Shown piece after piece: positions 47,106 to 58,200 of a stretch of 64,000 bases of DNA (position 1 is its first letter; each line of letters opens with the position of its first letter). The position numbers and the translations under genes were made by a program. The DNA is from Arbacia lixula (lineage: Eukaryota > Echinodermata > Echinoidea > Arbacioida > Arbaciidae). The notes under the pieces are model-generated. The model worked only from the letters and a program-made list of their open reading frames with translations. It did not search any database and had not been told where the DNA came from. Location of the stretch: the NCBI GenBank assembly GCA_963669155.1, contig OZ022591.1:3563797-3627796 (forward strand), given 5' to 3'.

Positions 47106-47763
47106 CAGGGATACTGTTATGGAAGGATATGAAACATCTTTCTTTCTTTGAACCCATGCTCCACGCCAGTTTCAGTTTCTCGGAGAGAACGAAAGAAAGT
47201 TAGAGTCGCGTTTCGCTTTACTTGTCCCGTTCTGTAAATGACATCAATACTCCCATAAGCATAACAGGTATCAACAAACACAAATGAACAGGTTTTTCAA
47301 GTAAAATATCTCCGCTACACGCAAAACGCACACGAAAACACCGTTAATAACACAGCTTAATATATCATTTTGGGAATGGTGGAATCTCACAAATGCACAA
47401 GATCGGAAAGTGAAGAAATGAGATAATTTTGTAAGTAATACAAATATCTTAAATGTCCGATTTGTTTTTAATGATTCCTCATTACTTTCCGAAACAAGAA
47501 CAGAGTAAAGGGCCTGTCATAATCTGCCCTAAGTTCCTTATAGTTTGCAAACACATTTGTCAAAACAAACCTCTAGAGACAAATGGACAATCAAGATTTT
47601 TTTTTCAAGTTGACAACAGGTGAATGTCGGCCCCGCGCATGGTACATCAAAGTATTGCCATGCTTATGGAATGTTTTTGGCATTCATGAGCACGCTTTAG
47701 AACACATACGGATGTTTGAAAATAGTTATGCTCAGTTTTCTTCTCCTTCCTAACACCTCCCTG
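47106..47763 (+). mobile_element. hAT-like MITE, copy 4
   Basis: CAGGGATACTG to CACCTCCCTG with the same GTCGAAC flanks as copy 2, because both belong to the 3 kb duplication. It lacks the internal TTAA MITE (the corresponding site at 47591 reads TCAA). Confidence 0.75.
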
Positions 47764-48568
47764 GTCGAACCTCACCGCGGTGTTGTCAGGTTGTTACCGC
47801 GACTGGACAATTTTTTAATACAGAGGTGGTAGAATGACTTTTTTTCCCAATTAACATGATTAAACAGAGAATAATTTCTTTAGTTTTGGTTCACGGAGAA
47901 TAGTGTTTCAGCTATTAAAAGCAGGTGCAGTACATGCTTCAATATAATCAATTAAAAGGGATTCACTGAATTTATGATATACAATTTAAGAAAGGATCTT
48001 ACTTACCAAGTTGGCCCCCACAATACTTATTGTGCAAGACATACTTAATGTAAGCAAATAAAACAAGAAACTTTATGTATTCAAAAGATGATGTTGTAAA
48101 AGAAAGGGGTTTTGCCAATACAAGAGTGTCGCAAAATGTTTTGTAAGAGATACAAAAATGTTGTAAAACAAAGCACTATTTTGAATCAAAATTTGAATAC
48201 TTAAACCTTAAAAAATATGTAATTTGAATCCGAGAGCTACTTAGAAAATGGTTATTACTGGCATTTTTTACGGGGAAAAAGAAATTGAAACCGTGCAATG
48301 TAATGATGTTTGGACAAAATGATTAAATATATATCCAATATCCTTAATGGGTAATGACATGCATCGACATCTTGATAAACAATACGAAATACATTAAAGA
48401 CCAATTGACTGACTCTGAGCGTTTGACTCGTATTAATGAATGTGATATCTAGAATGCTGTTTAAATATTGGGTGTGTGTATACGTGTGTCTGTGTATGTA
48501 TATACATAGTGTCGAGAATTTGTCAATCTGACGGTCAATCGGATCGGGGTCGCCTTAGCCACTAACCC

Positions 48569-48640
48569 GTCTCTGTGGTCTAGTGGTTAAGGCACCGGCG
48601 TTCAAAGCTGGGGGCCCGGGTTCGATTCCCGGCAGAGACA
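48569..48640 (+). tRNA. tRNA-like locus with apparent UCA anticodon; tRNA gene or SINE head
   Basis: A 71-nt cloverleaf can be drawn. The acceptor stem GTCTCTG/CAGAGAC is perfect over 7 bp. The A box is TGGTCTAGTGGTTAAGG, the anticodon arm is CCGGC-GTTCAAA-GCTGG, and the T arm is CCGGG-TTCGATT-CCCGG. A discriminator A is followed by T6 (48641-48646), a pol III terminator. The D stem pairs poorly. The loop places TCA at positions 34-36, which would read UGA. It is far shorter than a selenocysteine tRNA. A tRNA-derived SINE is the main alternative. Confidence 0.45.
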
Positions 48641-48774
48641 TTTTTTCGGCATCACCAATTTTTCCAAAGGGTAGATAGCTCTGGGGAACCTTGATTTAAG
48701 CTACGCCTATCCATTTCTTTCACAAAATATTTAAATAAAAGAGTTGCCAAAGCTGTTGTATATGTATAATTTCT

Positions 48775-48777
<3 letters not shown>

Positions 48778-48812
<35 letters not shown>
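48778..48812. repeat. TA microsatellite bordering the inverted-repeat element
   Basis: About 16 TA units; a matching AT tract lies at 49879-49923 on the other side of the element. Confidence 0.9.
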
Positions 48813-48861
48813 AGTGCAAGAGTTCTCAACTTTGACATGATAAGCGTGGTTGCTCCAGAAA

Positions 48862-49878
48862 TACATAAATGAGAAAAGAGAGTCTAGGAGTTGGGGCGTA
48901 GCTGGACCTTCCAAGTTTAATTGAGAGCTTTCGGCTGTTAGGCCTTCTTCAGTCAAGTTCTGAAGTATAAACATTAACAAATACACTGTATAAGCAAACA
49001 TATATGGCAATATCAATCAAATCAAATCAAATCAAGCATCAAAAACATAGCAAAAATTAGGTATGAAAAATGCTTTAGAATAAATGGTTTAAAGTGTTTT
49101 ACCTTGCCTGGCGGCGGTTGTCTGTGCTGTGGGTATGCTTGTTATGATTTGTGTGTAGTGTGTTTGATGAGTGGTGCGCGGTGAAGTGTGGGTTGTTGAC
49201 CTGTGACATGGATGTTACTTGTAATGTCATGACCTGTGTCTGTGGGGAGCATCAGTATACAAATACATTGTAGTGTGATATATTTTCCACACATACGTAC
49301 ATAAGAACAAATACATATGCATATATATATGATTTGTCACGATTATCTTCATATACACATGTGCATGAAGTATAGATATATATATATATATATATATAAT
49401 TTGACATGATTATGGTATTTTGCACGCATACTTGAAATATACATGTATACAATTTGGCATGAATCTGTTCTTATCTATACACATACACATACATCAGATA
49501 TACACAATTTGACATGAATATGCACATCATATATATGTAATAGTAATAATAATATAATATTTAAAAGTGACACGGATGTTACTTTTAGTGTCATGACCTG
49601 TGTTTGTGGAGGGCATTAGTATACAAATAGTGTGATATATTGTCCACACACACATACAAAAAATATACATATGTATGTATATATATATGTATAAATGATT
49701 TGTCATTTGATGCTTGATTTGATTTGATTTGATTGATATTGCCATATATGTTTGCTTATACAGTGTATTTGTTAATGTTTATACTTCAGAACTTGACTGA
49801 AGAAGGCCTAACAGCCGAAAGCTCTCAATTAAACTTGGAAGGTCCAGCTACGCCCCAGCTCCTAGACTCTCTTTTCTC

Positions 49879-49885
<7 letters not shown>
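48862..49885. mobile_element. 1 kb element with nearly identical 190-bp inverted arms
   Basis: Arms 48862-49050 and 49700-49885 are nearly identical in inverted orientation; both encode the same 50-codon frame. The interior holds two diverged direct copies (about 49204-49340 and 49566-49700, GTCATGACCTGTGT). TA/AT tracts border both sides. The arm contains CTGAAGAAGGCC...GCCGAAA, resembling terminal sequences of Penelope-like elements; that assignment is tentative. Confidence 0.7.
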
Positions 49886-49928
<43 letters not shown>

Positions 49929-50289
49929 AAAGAGAGAAGAGAGAGTTCAGGAGCTGGGGCTCCTGCCACCCCAGCCACTCGCTCAAAAGCCTACGATACA
50001 GTAATTACCACATCAACCAATGAAAGCAGTAAGGATAATGATTGATAAATGATCTGGGTGATTATGTTACCTAGAATGTTCAACAAAAAAGCCAGATGTG
50101 AGGGTGGAATGAATGAGCACATCTGAATAGGAAAGGAATGAAGGTGATCAGATAAATAGGAAAGCATACTGACTGATAAGATGAATACGAACATAATTCC
50201 AAACAGAACTGAACTAAAATAAAATCAAAGACCAAACTTAAAAGACCGGTTTACTAACCGTTTGTCTACCAGACGGACCTCTGGGGAGA

Positions 50290-50505
50290 CAAGCAAAAAA
50301 AAAAAAAAAAAAAAGGGGGGGGGGGGTAAGATAAAAAAAATATTGCAAAAGGTGGTGGTGGTGGTGGGGGGGGGGGGGGGGCGGGGGTCACAACAAAGGA
50401 GAGGGTTTTAACCCCCCCCCCCCCCCCCAAAAAAAAAAAAAAAAAAAAAAACACAAAAGAAGGGGGGGGGGGGGGGTTGAACCCCCTAAGCCCCCCCCCC
50501 CCCCT
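50290..50505. repeat. Dense homopolymer cluster
   Basis: Successive A, G, C and A runs of 10-22 nt with a GGT tandem (50351-50367). Open frames here are artefacts. Confidence 0.9.
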
Positions 50506-51212
50506 GCATACGCACCTGTTCTTGACTGATAATTAAAAAGAAAGGTGGTCAAGGAAATGTTAGGAAGTTTTTTTACGTAGTTGCTGCCTAAAAATCAGTT
50601 AAATGTGCTTGCGCACTTGTAGCATGTAATACCTACGATGCATCGATAAACATTCAATCGAGGAATATTGCTACAATACTGTATGGCAAAACGGCTCTAA
50701 ACGTGATATCAAGTTGCAGTATAAAAGTCTCAATTTCACAATGTTCCGCATCACATTCCATTAAAAGATCGCATGAAACGTTACTTTCAGATATTTTCAT
50801 TTCAGACAAGTAACATGAAAAACGTGTCCAGCCGCGTCCAAGCTAGTACATGTATTTCCATCTCAAAAAGTAGCAAATTTCGTACCCGCCTGTCCTTATT
50901 AACTACATAAGGAGCACTTAGTGACAAAATTAACAGTTCAGCAGCGAAAGCTGAAATGTATGTATAGGAATGTGCATGACCTATTATAAAATGAAAATCG
51001 CGTATGCATCATATTGTTGAGAGCAGCTGCTAGTCATGAATATTAAATGGAGGAATCAAACCTTGCTTAAAGTCCACTCTAGATAGCATAACTCTGGCAT
51101 CCCACACACAACAAATCACACATGCATACACAAATTGTCTCTCTATCGCCCTCTCCCGTTAGCATAATTCTTGGCGCGTATGCGCACATATACACATTCA
51201 CACACGATAGAA

Positions 51213-51262
<50 letters not shown>
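51213..51262. repeat. GA microsatellite
   Basis: About 22 GA units directly before the 51266 hairpin. Confidence 0.9.
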
Positions 51263-51265
<3 letters not shown>

Positions 51266-51430
51266 ACAAATATTGACTGCTATGAGGGGCACAGTTAAAA
51301 TTATAAGCCCAAGATGATGTCAAAACCATGACTATGCCCGAAGCGAAGCTGAGGGCATAGTCATGGTTTTGACATCACCGAGGGCCTATGATTTTAACTG
51401 TGCCCCGAATATTAAGCAGTCAATATTTGT
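51266..51430. repeat. Long hairpin repeat, about 75-bp arms
   Basis: ACAAATATTGACTGCTATGA...CATGACTATGCCC pairs with GGGCATAGTCATGG...GCAGTCAATATTTGT around GAAGCGAAGCTGA. It follows a GA microsatellite. Confidence 0.85.
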
Positions 51431-52136
51431 TTTATAAACCGAATGTATAGATTCTTCTCATCGATTGGATAAAAGATTTCCTGAACTGACAAGGCCTACA
51501 AGATAGCATGTAATAGGCATGTAAATCAACACTCATTGCGCGTACAGGGATTGCGCACACACGAGCGATATCGCGCGGTGTTGAGGTTGTCTAATTATTT
51601 TCCGGGCACAGTCGATTGCCATGCCCCGGGCACAGTTAATTTTGACGTCATCTTGTTAAAAACGGGGGCACAGCTATTTCGATGACTCTACTTTTAACCA
51701 ATCAGATGAGAGGAATCTATGTATGAGGTTTATAAAGAGTGATAGAGAGAAATGGAGGCAATAGAAACATGAAAAGAAAGTTAAAATAAACATGTATTTT
51801 AACTATGTACAATAATTATACATGTATACAATTATTTTACACTTCCAATTACTTGAGATAAAAGTGGACGTTTATTAACATTTCTGTGTAAATCACAATG
51901 AAATAATTGCACATGTAATATATATATATCTCAGATTGACCATCCAAACTGTAATTTGTTACCTAACATCATTGTCCATCGAACATCCTGTCCATACATA
52001 AATGAAACAAAAATGTGTGTGTAGGGGAGGGGGGTGTTGAGTCTTGCAAAAATCTTATCTCTTAAATTAAACATTACAAAAAAAAAGAAGAAAAAATAAC
52101 GGATTATATGATGACGTTTGCAAGTATGTTGCTTAA

Positions 52137-52470
52137 AGGGAGTGTACTGTACTGGGAAGACAAAAAGGCCTTCAAGAGGTGATCATGAGCAATCTTCTTG
52201 CCAATGGTCTTAAATTCATGAATTGTCCATTTTAGAAACTTGCTGAAAGTTATTTGCCCTCATATGATCCACACTTGGAATAATTAGTGATTTAATCACG
52301 AATCCTCAAATTGTTCGGCCCGAACATTTAAAGGATTTGTGATTTAATCACTCATTATTCCAAATGTGGATCTAAAATGGGCAATTCATGAATTTAAGAC
52401 CATTGGCATGAAGATTGCTCATGATCACCTTTTGAAGGCCTTTTTGTCTTCCCAGTACAGTACACTCCCT
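52137..52470. mobile_element. TTAA-flanked palindromic MITE family B, copy 2
   Basis: A second copy of the palindrome at 37254, starting AGGGAGTGTACTGTACTGGG, with TTAA at 52133-52136 and 52471-52474 and the same TGTTCGGCCCGAACA centre. It is 334 bp because the right arm is shortened near 52375. Confidence 0.82.
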
Positions 52471-52474
52471 TTAA

Positions 52475-54426
52475 AAACATGCAAGGTAATGCAAAGGCAC
52501 TCATGAGCATTGATGCAAGGTTATACATGTATAATACTACTTCATATTACATCACGGAGCAAGATAAACTCTTTTATTCAACTTTTGCCTGTACATTGGG
52601 AATGCTGGGTACAATTCAAAATTGTCAACACTTTTCACGTCAAAATAGATAACAAGTTGAATACAACTTAGTTGTAAGTTTGCCTCCACTTTCTGTAAGA
52701 AATATTACACAATTCTTCTACACTGTTATCATTTACTTGCATAAGCTTACCCAAAGACAAGATATAGAGAATTTGGGATTTTTACCAATTCATTGACAAG
52801 ATCAAATGATTTGATGTGAAGGCATGATATTAAATGAGTATAGTCCATGCATAACGTAAAATATGAAAGTAACAAACATTCTTTACAAACATGAAGATAC
52901 CGCCTAAAAGAAAATACATAAAATTGGTCAGAATCACTTGACACAAATTAGCACCTAATTTTGATCAAGAACAAAAACATTTGTAAACAATGAAATATCT
53001 AATTCGTGTACATGTACGCAGACTCCTTGGGATTTCTCAATGTCTTCTGCACGCATAGGTTTGGCCACACAGAACTACCTTAAAGGGGCACAGGCAAAAG
53101 ATTATAGTGCTCAAAAAATAGTGCGTGCACTCGCCATTGCAGTGCACAAGCTTCGCCTAAAATTTTGCAGCATGCATGTATGTACGTGCAACAAGCAGAT
53201 TTCCCTGCTCTTCTGAGCTCCGCGATGCGAGCTTGTGTGCAATGATGTATGATGTGCAATACACGTATCAGCTCTAGCGCCTAGTGCATGCATAATGCAT
53301 GCAATGCGCAAGGCACGCAGTGCAGTGCCGTGTTTACAATTGAATATCGTACCTACCCATATTGCTTGCCCTGGAATGAGTTTTTGAATTTGATATTCCG
53401 ATGTTGTTTTGATTCATATTTGGGTCTCCTTGTGCGTGCAAAATACACAAGCATTTTGTGGTCTTGCGTTATGATGACTGCTTTTGTTTTGTTGTTCCAT
53501 CATAGCAGTCATCTGCCTTCACCTTTTTGGATTCGCACTGAGTTGGGTGTTCCGTACTCTTCAAAACAAGAGAGTACATTCAGGATTGAGCTAATTCACG
53601 CGCATGGTGCACTCTTGATTGTGCAGGAATGAACAGGTATTCTGCACGGAAAATGCGGCGTACGTTTGACTCAACTTTACCTGTGCAATCTTCTTCAATC
53701 CCGCCTGGGAGACTTTAAGCTTTGCCGTGTCTTTGACAAAAAAGTGTACAGAAAGACAAACAAATCCAACAAAGCCTGGAGTTCAAAATATCATTACTTC
53801 TTACCATTAGGCTGAGTTTTTTCTTAAACCATCATCAACCTGCTTATTTGCTCTTATCAAAAAGCTAATGGTTAGTCAGAGTTGGTTTCCCTTTTATTAC
53901 ATTTAGTTACATTCCATGTCTATATTAATTCCAACAAAATCTACTATATTTGTATACAGTTTCACCTGTCTACTCTGGGAGCTGTTTCATAAAACGTGTA
54001 AATCAAGGAAGTATTAATAATAGTTTTTAACTCCACATATATTTTTACAAATTTGCTTTAGAGCAGATCTGCTACACATTTAGGCTATTTTCTTTATTTG
54101 GAACCAGTTTTTATGAAGCAAGGACCTGGTAATAAATTCTTATTCTGCTGGTTGCCTCATCTGCTGGTTAGTACATACCAATTGTCACAAGACTAAGGAC
54201 ATAGATAGTACAACCTTGACCATTTCAGGTGGGTACAAAACTACACAAACAACTGGCAAATGATGCATGTAAGTTTTCAAATATTGTTATATACAACAAT
54301 TGTAAATACCATGCCAACAGCCAATGAGCTATGACTAATTGAGGTGTTACCATGGTAGCAGCAACGAACGGCAAGCTCTGATTGGTTGAGAGCTGCAGGC
54401 TGCACGGCCCTGGTAAGTAACCCTCT
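52475..54426. other. No gene recognised
   Basis: AT-rich sequence with a 114-codon plus-strand frame (53288-53632) lacking any motif. A stretch rich in GCATGCA words lies at 53140-53330. The 3' end of the minus-strand membrane-protein transcript may reach into this region. Confidence 0.4.
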
Positions 54427-54598
54427 CAATGCCGAGCTTACACAATGGATATTCGGATCATACACATTATTTTGTCCATGGTATTGAGAAGGCTAATGGG
54501 CGGGGGGCGCACAGGTTCATCCCAGTCCTTGGTAGCCGTCTCTGGGCGGGGGCTGGATCGGCCTCGTGTCCCCCTCACGCTCATCACCAAACGCTGCA
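54427..54598 (-). other. GC-rich island with a possible minus-strand alternative terminal exon
   Basis: The minus strand has TGTTTCCTGCAG ending at 54599, a good acceptor. An open frame then reads RLVMSVRGTRGRSSPRPETA, continues through TKDWDEPVRPPP and stops near 54427. GC content is far above the flanks. It lies 330 bp downstream of the membrane-protein stop, so it could be an alternative last exon in phase 0, or chance. Confidence 0.25.
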
Positions 54599-54927
54599 GG
54601 AAACAAAAGAGGCACAAAGCAAATTACCATTATATATAACACGAACAAAACCATAGGGCCAAAGCAAGGATCAGTAGTTCAGTTCACTTCATTCTATTTT
54701 AGCATGGTGACCTATTTCAGCTAAAGGCTGTCTTACAGGGGGCCGAGCAAGATAAATAAAAACATAACACATAATTAATTTAAACATAAACAATATAGAA
54801 AAAAAAAAATCAAAATATACAGGGGAAAACCCCCAGGAAAGTTACATATGTAGTCATGAAAAATAAGAAAGCAATCATGTATTAAAAAGAAAGAAAGAAA
54901 CAACATTCAATTTTCTATTTTTTACTA

Positions 54928-55200
54928 TCATTGATAACCTTCACTTCTATGTTTCTTTCTTGTTTCTGCTGTTATTGAAACCATCCTATCTTCAGGGTAA
55001 ACTATCCCTTCAGTCAGGAGTAGTGGTAACCTTCTCTTCAGCTCACCCTTCTCTTTGAGCCCCTTGTCAAAGTTGGAGTAGACCTTTGCCATGCACAGCA
55101 CCACTGCGACTCTGATCAGCAGGCCAAGCACAGCACAGATGATGATGGCGTAGTTCAAAAGCTTAACGCTCGACAATGAATCGTTGAAATCATCTGCAAC
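54928..55200 (-). CDS. Membrane-protein last exon in window (C-terminus, stop)
   Basis: Acceptor TTTTTGTAG; it encodes VADDFNDSLSSVKLLNYAII, then ICAVLGLLIRVAVVLCMAKV, a polar KEKGELKRRLP stretch and a tail ending SEGYQ with TGA at 54928-54930. The final membrane helix is followed by about 55 hydrophilic residues. No clear poly(A) signal was found immediately downstream. Confidence 0.85.
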   Translation of the reverse strand, partial: VADDFNDSLSSVKLLNYAIIICAVLGLLIRVAVVLCMAKVYSNFDKGLKEKGELKRRLPLLLTEGIVYPEDRMVSITAETRKKHRSEGYQ

Positions 55201-58200
55201 CTACAAAAAGATGAGAAGATGGAAGAAATATTTACATGGTACGTTCTTTCACTAATGCTTCTTCTTTTGTCCTGCACTATCAGTACCTCGTCAGTTCAGG
55301 ATATGGACTATACATTTTCTTTGTATCATTTATTGAAATTCCCTGCAACGTACAAAGACTAGACAAGATTGAAAACAATTTTAAATCAAACTTTCATTTG
55401 CACCTTCTTCTTCTTTAGTATGGCATTCTAAGTGCAACGATACTACAGAATGTACATGTACGTTTTTTTAGGCTAATTTTTCTGGGTAGCCTTGGTTCTA
55501 CATACATACTACTTTAACTTGACTATACTCCCAAATGCAATTGTATTTGTTGAAGAAAATCTGTATTGAGACCAAAACAAAAGACAGATTTCCTGTATCT
55601 GATGAAACCGATACATGTTACGACAGCTTTCAAACTGGAATTCCTAAGAGCAGTGATTTTTTTAGATCACATGAAGACTGAGACTACGTACCGTGACTAT
55701 TTTATAGATGATGTAGGCGGGTTCCAGTACACTGGTGATGAAAAATGCCCAGGTCAGATGCTTGTTTTCAAATCTCAGCTGCAAGACAAAGAAGAGAAAT
55801 ACAACAGGATATATTTCACAATTTTGAAAAAGAGAAATTTTAATGAGAAGATCAATTCACCTCTCCAGTCCCTTCTTTTAATTTCCTCTCCCAATTTCCC
55901 TCACTCCATATTCAAAACAGGTTTATTTTCACCATGGAAACACATATAGAAAATCTAATATCAGATACATAGAGTACCAAGCCTGATATCATATGAGCAT
56001 GTTGTCAACGCAAGTGGTTCTAAACTTTGTGAGTAGAGAAAACATTGGTGATCACAGCAGGGACTCTCAATGGGAAGACCTGACGCTAACCCACTAGACA
56101 ATGTCCAACCAGTGAAACCCTCACTTGAGTGATGTTGAACCAGCAACCTGCATAACAATGGATATGACACCACTTTGGTATTCTATAGTATTTCATCAGA
56201 GAGATGAAACATCTGGAATCGTTTGTCTGGGGTTATGTGTCAACTTGACAAAGGCATGATGAAGCGGGAAGTACACTGTATGAAGACAAGCTGACCTTCC
56301 AAAATGTACTCTTTACCCTAAAATAGTCGAAACACTGAGGGCTTTCTGGGGTAATTTAAATTTTCACTAAAATCTAGCCAAATGGTCCTCACGGCAGATT
56401 ACTCATGAATATTAATAAGTCAGATTTAATGAGACTCTGATGTATTTGTTTCCATGTTGTTGTGTCTTGATCCGTGAACTAGAAGTACATGTAGGTTGCG
56501 TGGTTAAGTCACTGCCCAGTAAGCAGCAGATTGCAGGTTCAAATCCCTTCTGGTTCCAAGATTTTTGTCTGACTAGTTTTTCATTCATTTACAAGATGGA
56601 GCACAACCTTACTACTAATACTAGGTGTTTGCCTTAAATTTCTTTACAAAATTGAAATTACCCCAGAAAGCCCTTTCACTACAAAATTCAATGTTTACAG
56701 CTTACACATAAGAAACCCATTAAGGCCCACAAGATGCTATAGGCCACACCAAAGCCCAGGATCAGCTTCTCTAGCAGTGAGACGCTGGTGACATCATCCA
56801 ACACCAAAATGACCATGCTGATCTGAGTAAAGGAAACATGGGAAACATTTCTGATAATCATCATTTATAATAATAATAATAATAATAGAGCACATTTATA
56901 ACGCGCCTAATACTATGTTTCTAGGCGCTGTGTTGCTGCTGTCCCCTCAGTCATTAAGTGAAGTTCTATCCTTATACCAAATGGAAGCTGGGACAGCTTA
57001 TAAATTGTATTCAGTAATTTCCACACATGGGGTGAATAGTCATTTCAGCAAATGTTGATTTTTAATCAGTTTCACACGTTGAAAAATCAGAGAATGACAT
57101 GCAATAAAACTTAACTAAACATAGCAGATATTGAGAAAGGGCAGGTCCAAGGTATTTGTTCCCAAGGTGGTGGATTTTCATCTTGCTCCAAACAAATCAA
57201 TATTGATGTCATTTTAAGCTAACATTTTAAATTCACGGATTTGTGAATATTCAAAAAAAAATCTTTACTCTAAAAGTAATTATGCATGAATACATTCACT
57301 ATACATGAAATATCATTATTATGGTAACATGGTAACACATATAACAACTTAAACTAGACAAATATAAGATTTGAATACATTTCACCCAATAAGAGTGTTA
57401 ACCTCATGTCTTGGGCATGCTTCAACTAATTAAATATTCAAATTAGATGCCGTCCAACATGTTGATGTCTCTCGTATTTCTTTTTTAAGCCATTTTTTTT
57501 AATAACTTAATTCTAATGCAAGTTAAATTTTCTGATAATCTGTCAAGAACTGATTTAATAAATCAGACTAATTGCTTGATTTGAATTCAAAATGCTTGGG
57601 ACATTTGATAACATGTGGAGCAATACTAATTAGAGATAGGTGCAATTTTGAAAATCTTACAGTTCTCTCTAATGAAAAGTAAATAAGGGAGTCATATGTG
57701 AGGAATCTTTATTTCTATGTCCTTCTAAAGGTAAATATCACATCTGAAAATGCACTTTGAGATGAAAGATAGTTGCTTTCGATCAAATTCTCCATGAGAT
57801 AGTGGTAAAAAAATGAAGGCACAAAATAAACCAAAACACACAAATAAATAAATCAACCAGATAATTTAGCAGGGAAAGGAGGTACACCCTTCTATAAAAA
57901 AATAAAAATCTATTCTGGAAAGGATCTAAGCAAGAAAAAGTTGAGACTTCTTTTTTTATGGTCGATCACGATCATGTTTACCAAACACGCCATTGGAAGC
58001 CAAACAGTACATGTTAATATATTCTTTTTTTAGAAAACATGAAAACAAAAATGAAAACAAAAAGGTACATTTCAGTTTCAAGTTCTATGTTCTTCTGTTT
58101 TCCCCTCTCTTTTGTCTTTTCTGGGAACTTGTAAGCATACTCTACATTATCTGGGGGATGACACTGACATTATGAAAACAGTTGTAATACATGTACATAG

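Larger units (their letters stand above)
45417..48503 (+). repeat. 3 kb dispersed duplication, copy 2
   Basis: A direct-orientation copy of 22814-25831, diverged by scattered substitutions and small indels. The nested family A MITE sits at a different position. With copy 1 it brackets the whole secreted glycoprotein gene. Confidence 0.85.

Noticed and set aside
53288..53632. 114-codon plus-strand frame
   Set aside because: No homology signal, no supporting splice sites and AT-rich non-coding surroundings.
55566..55949. 127-codon plus-strand frame
   Set aside because: Its middle is the complement of a well-bordered membrane-protein exon (55692-55778) on the minus strand.
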